Of a DNA stretch of 64,000 nucleotides, positions 53,779-61,551 are shown piece by piece. The stretch is from Natronoarchaeum mannanilyticum (lineage in GTDB: Archaea; Halobacteriota; Halobacteria; Halobacteriales; Natronoarchaeaceae), in NCBI RefSeq assembly GCF_039522665.1, contig NZ_BAAADV010000004.1, positions 62,001 through 126,000 of the forward strand, read 5' to 3'. The notes beneath the pieces were generated by a model. The model saw only the letters and a list, made by a program, of their open reading frames with translations. It ran no database searches and was not told where the DNA came from. The translations under genes and the position numbers were made by a program. How positions within the stretch are numbered: the stretch's first letter is position 1; each line of letters begins with the position of its first letter.

Positions 53779-54708
53779 TTACTCGCTCAGAAACTCGCCG
53801 AGGATCTCGTTGAACCGATCGGGACGCTCTCGCGGGACCCAGTGGCCGCAGTCGTCGATCAGTTCGAGGCGAGCGCCCGGGATCGCGTCGGCTGCGACCT
53901 CGGACCACTCGGGCGGAACGAGCGAGTCCTGCGCGCCGTGGAGCAACAGCGTCGGCATCGACAGCTCGCCCAGCCTGTCCGAGTAGTCCGTCCGGACGCC
54001 GTTCGGCCGGAACTCGTCGCGCATGAACGCGAAGAACGCGTCGCCGGCGCCCGAGCGGCCGAGCCGCTCGTTGACCTCCGCGACGAACTCGTCCGAGAGG
54101 CCGGCCGGATCGTGGACGAACTCGCCGACGGCCATCCGGGTCGCGTCGGCCGACGAGCCGGCGAACTGGCGGCCGAACACGTTGGCGAACGGGGTGTTCG
54201 CCAGCAGGTACGAGCCGACGCCGCCGGGCACCGCGTCGCGCAGGCCGTAGCTGTCGACGAGGACGAGCCGTTCGACCAGGTCGGGCCGAACGAGCGCGAC
54301 GCCCAGCGCCGCGGCGCCGCCCATCGAGATGCCGACCAGCGCCGCGCGGTCGAGCGCGAGCGCGTCCAGAAACTCCGAGAGCACGCCGACGTAGTACTCG
54401 GTCGTCATCGCGCCGTCGGGAGCGTCGCTCTCGCCGTAGCCCGGCCAGTCGAGCGCGTAGACGCGGCGGCCCCGTTCCTCGGCGAGATATTCGATCGCGT
54501 GCTTCCAGGAGAGCGCGGCGTCGTCGATGCCGCTGCCGTGCAACAGGACGATCGGCGGCCGGTCGTCGGCGTCCGAACGCTCGCTGTCTTCGTCGTCCTC
54601 CTCGCCGCTACGGAGCATATCGACGCCGGCCTCCAGATAATGGACTCGCCGGTCGTCGACCGTGACGTACCGGGAGTTCGCTGTCGGGACGCGCTCGCTG
54701 CGGATCAC
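53779..54708 (-). CDS. Alpha/beta-fold hydrolase
   Basis: A 309-residue protein. The oxyanion block is PIVLLHGSGIDDAALSW, the nucleophile elbow LVGISMGGAAALG (Ser in GISMGG), the acid LLHGAQDSLVPPEW and the histidine in DDCGHWVPRERPDRF. It fits esterase/epoxide-hydrolase-like enzymes. An acidic insert (GEEDDEDSERSDADD) lies near the N-terminus. The start GTG 54708 overlaps the stop of the DUF5804 gene (GTGA), so both are translated together. Confidence 0.85.
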   Translation of the reverse strand: MIRSERVPTANSRYVTVDDRRVHYLEAGVDMLRSGEEDDEDSERSDADDRPPIVLLHGSGIDDAALSWKHAIEYLAEERGRRVYALDWPGYGESDAPDGAMTTEYYVGVLSEFLDALALDRAALVGISMGGAAALGVALVRPDLVERLVLVDSYGLRDAVPGGVGSYLLANTPFANVFGRQFAGSSADATRMAVGEFVHDPAGLSDEFVAEVNERLGRSGAGDAFFAFMRDEFRPNGVRTDYSDRLGELSMPTLLLHGAQDSLVPPEWSEVAADAIPGARLELIDDCGHWVPRERPDRFNEILGEFLSE

Positions 54709-55313
54709 GTCTCGAACTCCGACTCGGTCACCCTGACGACGACCGTTTCGTCGACGTCGCGCAGGTCGTACTCGGGAACAGAGCCGTCGGTCCGGCGGAC
54801 GTACAGCGGCTCGACGAGCTTGCCCGGTTCCGTCCGGGCGGCGCCGGCGTCCGGCTCTGACGCCGCGTCGGCGGCGTCCGCGCTCGACGCCGCTACGGGG
54901 CTGGAACCGCCGGTTCCGCCAGTCTCGCCCGGCGCGGTAGCGGCGTCGGGGCGTTCGGGGTCGGCAGCTCCATCGTCCTCGCGAGTGACGCCGTAGATCT
55001 TGAGGAACGTGCCGGTGTCGGCGGGATCGACGCCGTCGTTCCGGACCGCCTCGGCGAGCTCCCGGGAGAGCCACTCGTCGGCGTCGATCGACGGCTCGCG
55101 GACGAACGCGGCGTCGACGAACCGGGTGAGATACCAGTTGAGGTCGTTCAGAAGCGAGACGGCGGCGCCGACGCTGACCGTCTCCAGGGCGATCGCGTTC
55201 TCGAACGGCTCCGAGAGGTCGTACGTGGAAAGGGCCTCCCGGGCGGTCTCGCGGGAGAGCAGCTCGTAGCGCAGCACGACATCGGGCGAGCCGACGAGAC
55301 AGACGCGTGTCAC
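54705..55313 (-). CDS. DUF5804-like haloarchaeal protein
   Basis: A 202-residue protein. It opens MTRVCLVGSPDVVLRYELLS and has ETVSVGAAVSLLNDLNWYLT in the first half, then a long linker rich in Ala, Asp and Gly, and a final VDETVVVRVTESEFE. Family resemblance is to haloarchaeal DUF5804. Function unknown. The downstream hydrolase is translationally coupled. Confidence 0.65.
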   Translation of the reverse strand: MTRVCLVGSPDVVLRYELLSRETAREALSTYDLSEPFENAIALETVSVGAAVSLLNDLNWYLTRFVDAAFVREPSIDADEWLSRELAEAVRNDGVDPADTGTFLKIYGVTREDDGAADPERPDAATAPGETGGTGGSSPVAASSADAADAASEPDAGAARTEPGKLVEPLYVRRTDGSVPEYDLRDVDETVVVRVTESEFET

Positions 55314-55433
55314 GGTACCGATTGCGGTCCCCGTGGTATTGGGGATTTCGGCTCGACCGGGTCGACGACTACTCAGGTATCCCGGAGCCCGTGAGATACT
55401 TGTATCCTGAAATTGGAGGTCTGCACGAAACCG

Positions 55434-55661
55434 ATGGAGCTACCTTCGGATCCGAAACTGCGAACCGCAGTCGTCTACCTCGGCGTCGGAGCGGTGATCC
55501 TCGCTCTCGTGGTTCTGTCGGCGATCGTCGTCACGGGGCTGTACAGCCCGGAGTTCGCGACCGCACAAATCAGACGTGGCGTACTCGTCGGCGCGACGGT
55601 CGCGCTGGTGGCGCTGTACGCCGGAATCTACGCGGTCGGACGCCGGTTCGTGAACCGCTAG
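55434..55661 (+). CDS. Two-helix membrane protein, unknown function
   Basis: A 75-residue protein with helices AVVYLGVGAVILALVVLSAI and GATVALVALYAGIYAVG and a basic end RRFVNR. GGAGGT at 55415-55420 lies 13 bases before ATG 55434. It lies between the DUF5804 and methionine adenosyltransferase genes, on the other strand. No family recognised. Confidence 0.5.
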   Translation: MELPSDPKLRTAVVYLGVGAVILALVVLSAIVVTGLYSPEFATAQIRRGVLVGATVALVALYAGIYAVGRRFVNR

Positions 55662-55674
55662 CTGGCGTCCCGGT

Positions 55675-56880
55675 TTAGAACGTCGTCAGCTCGCCCTCGA
55701 TCACGCGCTGGGTGATGCCAGTTACGTCGGCGAGCTCGCGGTCGACGATCTCGGTGATCTCCCCTTCGACGTCGCCCAGCTCGACGCCGTCGTCGGTGAC
55801 GACGTGGACGTCGGCGACGTGCGGTTCGTCGATCGGGCGGCCGATCTGGCTGAGCAGGCGGATCCGCAGGTCGCGGATGCCGTCGACGTCGGCGACGACC
55901 TCCTCGGCGATCTCGGTCGACAGCAGATTGTAGATTTTCCCGATGTGGTTGACGGGGTTCTTGCCGCTGGTCGCCTCCATCGACATCGAGCGGTTGGGCG
56001 TGATCAGCCCGTTGGCGCGGTTGCCCCGACCCACGGAGCCGTCGTCGCCCTGTTCGGCGCTCGTGCCCGTGGTGGTGAGGTAGATCGAGCCCTCCTCGTA
56101 GTCGTCGGCGGTGTTGACGTGGACCGACACCTCGCGGTCGGTGCGCTCGGTCGCCAGCGCCTCGACGTGGTCGTGGACGGCCGTGACGGCCTCGTCGTAC
56201 TCGTCGAGATCCTCGACGTACCGGTCGACGATGGCGGCGGCGACGGTGATGTCGATCCGGTCGCCCTCGCGCTTGCCCATCAGCTTCACGTCGGGGCCGA
56301 GCTCGGGGTGTTCCTCGGCGTAGGGGCCGTTGAGGCTGCGCTCGGCTTCGAGGACGATCTGCTCGGTCTCGGTCAGGGGTGCGTGGCCGACGCCGAAGCT
56401 CGTGTCGTTGGCCATCGGCACGGTGGTACCCTCCTCGCCGAACACTTCCTGCAGGTCGCCGCTGCCCTCGCCGAGCTTGACGTCGATGACGACGTCCGTG
56501 CCGACGTCGAGCTGCGGGATGTTCTCCTGGAGGTACTCGCGGGCGGCCTCCAGCGCGATCGTCTCGGCGGGGATCCGGGTGCCGTCGTAGCGCTTGGTCG
56601 CGCGGCCGACGATCAAGAGGTAGATCGGCTCCTGGACCTCGCCGCCGCCGAACGCGGGCGCCGCGTTGCCCGCGACCAGCTGGGTTTCGTCGGTGTTGAA
56701 GTGCAGCACCTTGCCGACGCGGTCGATGTACTCGCGGGCCAGCGCGCCACAGACCGCCTCGGCGACGCCGTCGCAGATCGAGTCGGGGTGACCGATCCCC
56801 TTTCGCTCGACGATCTCGACTTCCTGGTCCTCGACTGCCCGCCGGTCGATCGGCTCGACCCTGATGTTCCGCTCTGTCAT
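55675..56880 (-). CDS. mat: Methionine adenosyltransferase (archaeal type)
   Basis: A 401-residue enzyme of the archaeal AdoMet synthetase family, which shares little sequence with bacterial MetK. Marks are [18 protein letters not shown] near the start, [53 protein letters not shown] and [14 protein letters not shown]. It makes S-adenosylmethionine from methionine and ATP. The start ATG 56880 is set by TTATAG about 30 bases upstream. Confidence 0.95.
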   Translation of the reverse strand: MTERNIRVEPIDRRAVEDQEVEIVERKGIGHPDSICDGVAEAVCGALAREYIDRVGKVLHFNTDETQLVAGNAAPAFGGGEVQEPIYLLIVGRATKRYDGTRIPAETIALEAAREYLQENIPQLDVGTDVVIDVKLGEGSGDLQEVFGEEGTTVPMANDTSFGVGHAPLTETEQIVLEAERSLNGPYAEEHPELGPDVKLMGKREGDRIDITVAAAIVDRYVEDLDEYDEAVTAVHDHVEALATERTDREVSVHVNTADDYEEGSIYLTTTGTSAEQGDDGSVGRGNRANGLITPNRSMSMEATSGKNPVNHIGKIYNLLSTEIAEEVVADVDGIRDLRIRLLSQIGRPIDEPHVADVHVVTDDGVELGDVEGEITEIVDRELADVTGITQRVIEGELTTF

Positions 56881-56996
56881 TACCGAGTAATTATCTTCGC
56901 CCCGTTCTATAACTTGCGGAAACCAGTACGGACGCAATCATGCCTGGTAGTTATCCGGGGTCGCAAAGATTCGCCCGGTTAATGGACGCCGTCCGT

Positions 56997-57467
56997 CTAC
57001 TGCTCGCGTAGCAATTCGATGCCGCGTTCGACGACGGCATCCGTGACGAAGAGGCTGGTTTCGCGCTGTAGGGTTCGCATGATCGTCGCCGCCTCGTCGC
57101 AGTCGAGATCGCCCCGAACATTCCCGAGCGCGACGACACCGATGGAGCCGTGGACCTCGACTCCGCGCTCGGTGGCTTGCTCTCGGGCGTCGAGATCGTC
57201 GGTCAACAGTACACAGTCACGCTCCCGTGCGATCGCCAGTGCAGCAGTTTCGCCGGGATCGAGATCGACCTCGGGCAGCGAGTCGAAGTCTGCGGTCACG
57301 ACGTTGAACTCCAGGTCGTCGAACTCCGCCGGTACGCCGCCGGCTTCCAGTTCCTCGATTACCGTTTGGGGGACGAAGAGACGATCCGGGAGAGATAGCA
57401 GTTCGAGCGCGCCGGCTTCGGAGAGATGGATCAGCGGCCCAGTGTCCGTCACCGCGACGACGGTCAC
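56997..57467 (-). CDS. PIN-domain toxin-like nuclease (DUF3368/VapC-like)
   Basis: A 156-residue PIN-domain protein. VTDTGPLIHLSEAGALELL (about residues 7-25, first acid), DPGETAALAIARERDCVLLT (Glu, Asp) and LTDDLDAREQATERG (acid pair) give the metal-binding site of an RNA-cleaving PIN toxin. The ATG overlaps the antitoxin stop by four bases. It is probably a tRNA or mRNA nuclease, kept in check by the upstream partner. Confidence 0.8.
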   Translation of the reverse strand: MTVVAVTDTGPLIHLSEAGALELLSLPDRLFVPQTVIEELEAGGVPAEFDDLEFNVVTADFDSLPEVDLDPGETAALAIARERDCVLLTDDLDAREQATERGVEVHGSIGVVALGNVRGDLDCDEAATIMRTLQRETSLFVTDAVVERGIELLREQ

Positions 57468-57715
57468 GCGTTGAGGCCCCAGTCGACGTCCTCCTCGACG
57501 ACTTCCCGCTCGCGTTCGGCGCGCTCGAGTTTGGCCCTGCCGACGAGCTTGACCGCTTCCTCGCGAGAGATGTCGTCCCGGAAGTACCGCGAGAGCACGA
57601 CGTCGTCCCAGAGTTCGTCAAGCCCACGCTCGAGAGCCCGCTCGAAGACCGCGGACTCGGGAACGTCCCGTTCCTCGGCGATCTCGCGGACCCGATCCGA
57701 TAGGTCGGCGGCCAT
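57464..57715 (-). CDS. Antitoxin of the PIN toxin
   Basis: An 83-residue protein with a likely ribbon-helix-helix-like head (DLSDRVREIAEERDVPESAV) and a helical tail that should wrap the toxin (AVKLVGRAKLERAERERE). TTTATG at 57740-57745 is a TATA element 27 bases before ATG 57715, but that same ATG 57742 could also start the gene, giving 92 residues. It ends by overlapping the toxin ATG. Confidence 0.75.
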   Translation of the reverse strand: MAADLSDRVREIAEERDVPESAVFERALERGLDELWDDVVLSRYFRDDISREEAVKLVGRAKLERAEREREVVEEDVDWGLNA

Positions 57716-57739
57716 ACCGTCCAGTTGTGCGTCATCGTT

Positions 57740-57745
57740 CATAAA
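57740..57745 (-). promoter_or_regulatory. TATA element deciding the antitoxin start
   Basis: TTTATG here is correctly spaced for a leaderless start at ATG 57715. If correct, the earlier ATG at 57742 is part of the promoter and not translated. Confidence 0.4.
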
Positions 57746-57779
57746 TCTGCGTCGGCCGACGACGGCTTCGGTTATCAGA

Positions 57780-58337
57780 TCACACGTCCTTCTCGGCCAG
57801 CAACAGTCCGAGATACGACGTCCGGATCTGCTCGTCGGCGTCCAGCCCGAGGTCGCCGAGCAGGTCGCGGGCTCCGTCGCGTGCCTCGGCGATATCGTCG
57901 GTCTCCCGTTCGGTCTCGACCTCGACGAACTCGCCCAGCCCGTCGACGGCGTCGAGCGTGACGTCGTACCCCGCCAGCTCGTAGCGCTCGCGATCCTTCT
58001 CGACCGTCGCGGCGGCCTCGAACCCCAGACGCTCGAAGATTTCGGTCGCCGTCGCGCCCTCGTCGACGCCGGTCTCGAACTCCTCGCGCGATTTCGACTC
58101 GGCGTCGAGCAGCGGTCCCTTGTAGGTAATCCGGGCGTCCTCCTCGCCCGCCCCGTCATCGGGTGCGCGGACGCGCCGAACTCGCAGCGCCTCGTCGGTC
58201 TCGGCGAACTCGCGGTGGGGCGCGTCGAAGTAGGTGTCGACCTGCCGGACCCGCTCCTGGCGGTCGGCGTCCAGTTCGGCCAGTCGCTCGCGGACCGCCT
58301 CGTGGTCGGCCCGAACCTTGATCTCGACCTCGTACAT
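57780..58337 (-). CDS. cyaB: CYTH-domain protein, class IV adenylate cyclase/thiamine triphosphatase-like
   Basis: A 185-residue protein. The opening MYEVEIKVRAD is the ExExK motif of CYTH enzymes, and VRQVDTYFDAPHREF, EALRVRRVR, ARITYKGP and FVEVETE follow. The family turns triphosphates, either ATP to cyclic AMP or thiamine triphosphate to the diphosphate. In archaea the physiological role is uncertain. TTTTGGAT (near 58363) is a possible promoter. Confidence 0.85.
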   Translation of the reverse strand: MYEVEIKVRADHEAVRERLAELDADRQERVRQVDTYFDAPHREFAETDEALRVRRVRAPDDGAGEEDARITYKGPLLDAESKSREEFETGVDEGATATEIFERLGFEAAATVEKDRERYELAGYDVTLDAVDGLGEFVEVETERETDDIAEARDGARDLLGDLGLDADEQIRTSYLGLLLAEKDV

Positions 58338-58455
58338 GCCAGAGACGTCGGCGCGGGGATCCAAAAGTGGCGTCGTCTCGGTTTCGGTGGCCGCCCCTGC
58401 GCCCGTCCGGGTCCAAAACGTGATTGTTTTAAGCCGAACGGGCGACGTTCGAGGT

Positions 58456-59400
58456 ATGAGCGACAATCAGGAGGCCGAGGCGGCCGACGAGCAGGAAGCC
58501 GAGACAGAAGAACAGCAGGAGGGGCTTCAGGACGGAGACTTCGTCCGACTGGACTACACCGCTCGCACCGTCGACGACGACCAGCTCGTCGACACGACCG
58601 ACCCCGAGATCGCCGAGGAGGAGGGCGTCGACGACCAGCAGCAGACGTTCGAGCCGCGCGTGATCGTCATCGGCGAGGGCCACATCTTCGGCGCCGTCGA
58701 GGACGACCTCACCGGCAAGGAAGCCGGCGACTCCGGCTCGGTCACCGTGCCCGGCGAGGAGGCGTTCGGCGAGCGCGACCCCGACGAGGTCCGCACCATC
58801 AGCGCCGAGAAGATCCCCGAGGACGACCGCTACCCCGGCGCTCACGTCGACGTCGACGGCGAGCACGGCCACGTCGAGGCGATCATCGGCGGCCGCGCGC
58901 GCGTCGACTTCAACCACCCGCTGGCCGGTCAGGACATCGAGTACGAGTACGAGATCCTCGACGAGGTCGAGGACGAGGTCGAGCAGGCCAAGGGCCTGAT
59001 CGGCATGTACGTCGACGAGGACCTCGAGATGTGGATCGAGACCGACGAGGAAGAGGAGGAGGTCGTCGTCGAGCCCGACGATGACGACGAGGACGCCGAG
59101 CCCGAGACCGAAACCGAGACCGTCGAGAAGGAGACGCTGTACATCGAGGCGACGCCCCAGCTCTCGATGAACCAGCAGTGGATGTTCTCCAAGCAGCAGA
59201 TCGCGCAGGACGTCACCGAGAAGCTCGGCCTCGACCGCATCATCGTTCAGGAGACGCTGGGCGAGGGCGCCGGCATGATGGGCGGCATGGGCGGCATGAT
59301 GGGCGGCGGCATGGGCGGCGGCGACATCGAGGACGCCCTCGAGGACGCCGACGTCGACGCCGACGAGATCGTCGACGAGCTCGAAGACGTCGAAGAGTAA
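58456..59400 (+). CDS. FKBP-type peptidyl-prolyl isomerase, SlyD-like
   Basis: A 314-residue protein with an acidic head (EAEAADEQEAETEEQQEG), an FKBP domain with DFVRLDYTARTVDDDQLVDT, VIGEGHIFGAVEDDLTGKEAG and a flap-insert domain (VRTISAEKIPEDDRYPGAHV and FNHPLAGQDIEYEYEI). The last 120 residues are acidic and then rich in methionine and glycine (MMGGMGGMMGGGMGGG), which could bind metal. It helps fold proteins. GTTTTAAG at about 58425 is the TATA element. Confidence 0.85.
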   Translation: MSDNQEAEAADEQEAETEEQQEGLQDGDFVRLDYTARTVDDDQLVDTTDPEIAEEEGVDDQQQTFEPRVIVIGEGHIFGAVEDDLTGKEAGDSGSVTVPGEEAFGERDPDEVRTISAEKIPEDDRYPGAHVDVDGEHGHVEAIIGGRARVDFNHPLAGQDIEYEYEILDEVEDEVEQAKGLIGMYVDEDLEMWIETDEEEEEVVVEPDDDDEDAEPETETETVEKETLYIEATPQLSMNQQWMFSKQQIAQDVTEKLGLDRIIVQETLGEGAGMMGGMGGMMGGGMGGGDIEDALEDADVDADEIVDELEDVEE

Positions 59401-59631
59401 CTCGATGCCGAGGCGGACGCGCCGAGCGTTCGCGCCGTCCGCGACGACATTTCTCGGCGGTTTCGCCGGCTGTGCCGCGTTTTCTTCCGACTCCGATCGG
59501 CCGACGAAGACCGCCTATTTTGCCGCCACCGATCGCGGGAGAGCGCGAAGCGTCGGACCGCTACGTGCGTTGATGAAATTGATCGACAGGCACCCCCGCC
59601 CTAAACGTGTCACGGGGTCCTACTGCATCCC

Positions 59632-60126
59632 ATGGGGGATTCGATTTCTCGACGGGCGGTCCTCGCGGCGAGCGCCGCGGGCGCGAGTGCGCTCGCCGGC
59701 TGCGGGGGACAGGGCGGCAACGGGGGAAACGGCGGCGGTGGCGACGACGCACCGCTGCTGTCGACGCTGCGGCTCGCGAACTCGACGGATCAGGCGCTGA
59801 CGGTGCATCTCGTCGTCGAGCGAAACGACGACTTCGTCCACTGGTCGACGCAGCGGCTGGGCCCGCAGAACGGCGGCGCCGACGCGGCGCCGGCGGAGAC
59901 GACGGTCGAGCGCACCTGGTCCGACGACACCGGGGAGTTCGTCATCAACGCCCGACTGGACCAGCGCTCCGAGGGACGGACCGTCGACCTGTCGGAGCTT
60001 TCGGGCGATCCGAACTGCTGGGGGATCGAACTCGAAGTGACCCGGAACGGCGACTTCAACGTCTGGACGACCGAGGACCCCGAGGGCTGTCCGATCGGCG
60101 GCGGGAACGGGAACAACGAGAGTTAG
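59632..60126 (+). CDS. Tat lipoprotein, unknown function
   Basis: A 164-residue protein with signal SRRAVLAASAAGASALAGC (cysteine at about residue 24), a Gly-rich linker and an acidic beta-sheet domain (TLRLANSTDQALTVHLVVER and IELEVTRNGDFNVWTTED). The domain pattern is seen in haloarchaeal exported lipoproteins with no known function. A final cysteine lies in EGCPIGGG. Confidence 0.65.
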   Translation: MGDSISRRAVLAASAAGASALAGCGGQGGNGGNGGGGDDAPLLSTLRLANSTDQALTVHLVVERNDDFVHWSTQRLGPQNGGADAAPAETTVERTWSDDTGEFVINARLDQRSEGRTVDLSELSGDPNCWGIELEVTRNGDFNVWTTEDPEGCPIGGGNGNNES

Positions 60127-60153
60127 TCGGAAAGCGGCGTCCAGCGCAGGTGA

Positions 60154-60780
60154 TCAGGCGATGTCGCGGCTCGTGTCGATGTCGACCTGGTCCTGCATCT
60201 CCAGCTTGATCGTCTCGGTGAGGGCCTGCCCGCCGCGGAACTTCGGCACCGACAGCCGGTTCTCGAGGTCGGTGCCGCGGACGGTCGTCGTCAGGTCGAA
60301 GATGATGTCGGCCATGTGCTGGGTGGTGTCCCTGTTGTCCGGGGGTGCGGTGCCGTCCAGACAGTGCAGGATCGCGAGCGAGCCGGTGTTGACCATGTGG
60401 TTCTGCAGATCGTTGATGAAGTTCCGGTAGCGGCTCTGCTCGCGCTGTTCGAGCACGTCGACCGGGTCGATGATCAGGTTCGCGCCCTCCGGGAGCGCGC
60501 GGATGAGGCGGTTGGCCTGGTCGAGCGGCTCGCTCCCGCTGATGTCCCTGACTGTGGGGCTCCCCGTCGGAGCCGCCGTCGACTCGATGGCGTCCCGTAC
60601 CGCCTGATCCGAGCGCTGGGTCGTCAGGTACAGCGACCCGCGGGCCGCGGTCAACTGGTACAGCAGAAGTTCGGACTGGCTCGCGGGCGACGCCGTGAAG
60701 GCGATGATGCTCCCCGGCGGGATCCCCCCGTCCAGCTTCCGGTCGAGGACGTCGATCCCCGTGTCCAGCCGACCTTCCAT
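60154..60780 (-). CDS. HTR-like RecA-fold protein lacking Walker A
   Basis: A 208-residue RecA/RadA-fold protein. It starts MEGRLDTGIDVLDRKLDGGIPPG like RAD55 (split here as GRLDTGIDVLDRKLDGG), but the P-loop position reads FTASPASQSELL with no GK[ST]. Walker B is present as NLIIDPVDVLEQ. ATP binding is therefore doubtful. In haloarchaea such HTR-like proteins may act as regulators or scaffolds. Not in an obvious operon. Confidence 0.7.
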   Translation of the reverse strand: MEGRLDTGIDVLDRKLDGGIPPGSIIAFTASPASQSELLLYQLTAARGSLYLTTQRSDQAVRDAIESTAAPTGSPTVRDISGSEPLDQANRLIRALPEGANLIIDPVDVLEQREQSRYRNFINDLQNHMVNTGSLAILHCLDGTAPPDNRDTTQHMADIIFDLTTTVRGTDLENRLSVPKFRGGQALTETIKLEMQDQVDIDTSRDIA

Positions 60781-60855
60781 GCGTTCGAGCCATCTATGTC
60801 GGATTGCTACATAATTGTTTGCCCCGGCTCCGGATCGTTCCAGCGTCGCCGAGAT

Positions 60856-61509
60856 TCAATCAACTGGCGTGCGGTTGGCGGAGCGATCTACGAGGTCGGC
60901 CAGCTCGGCGCTGGCCCGCCGGACGCCCTGATCGTCGAGCGGCGCATCGGCTTCCGGAACCGGGACGAGCCTGTCGGTGCCGAGCAGTCGGCTCGCTCCC
61001 CCCGGAACCGTCCGCGTGCGGGTGACGGCTGCGGCGAGGATCGGCGTCCCCAGCGTCTCGGCCATCGCCGCGGTCTTGGCGGCGTCGCGCAGGCTGGCGG
61101 GCGCGGCCGTCGAGACCAGCACGACGCCGTCGGCGACGCGCAGCGGACGAGCGGCGTCGCGCCCCGCACCCGCCGGGCAGTCGACCAGCACCGGCGCCCG
61201 CCTCGTCCGATCGCGCAGTGATTCGATCGTCCGAGCCTGTCGCGCCTCCGCCTCGCCAGTCGGCGCCGGGAGAACGCCGATCGGCGGGTCGCCCACGAAC
61301 TGTGCGACGGCGCGCGGCGACGCGGCGTCCCCGAGCGCCGCGAGCGACGGCGTCGATGTCGCGCCCGCAAGCGCGTGGAGGTTCGGCATGTCCCAGTCGG
61401 CGTCCGCGGCCAGCGGCGTCGCGTCGCGGCGCCGGGCGAGCGCGCGAGCCAGCGCTACCGTCGTCGTCGTCTTGCCACAGCCGCCCTTGCCGCCGGCGAT
61501 CGCGATCAC
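60856..61509 (-). CDS. MinD/ParA-type deviant Walker ATPase
   Basis: A 217-residue P-loop ATPase. The deviant Walker A is AIAGGKGGCGKTTTTVALA (residues 3-21), Walker A' is VLVDCPAGAG (with the aspartate), and the switch has DADWDMPNLH. It is shorter than typical MinD (about 260) and lacks a clear C-terminal membrane helix. Role in positioning or partition is only inferred from the family. The Lhr gene lies just before it in the same direction. Confidence 0.82.
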   Translation of the reverse strand: MIAIAGGKGGCGKTTTTVALARALARRRDATPLAADADWDMPNLHALAGATSTPSLAALGDAASPRAVAQFVGDPPIGVLPAPTGEAEARQARTIESLRDRTRRAPVLVDCPAGAGRDAARPLRVADGVVLVSTAAPASLRDAAKTAAMAETLGTPILAAAVTRTRTVPGGASRLLGTDRLVPVPEADAPLDDQGVRRASAELADLVDRSANRTPVD

Positions 61510-61551
61510 GCCGGGTCTGGCGCGGCATCGTACAAAAACGTCCGGGCGACG

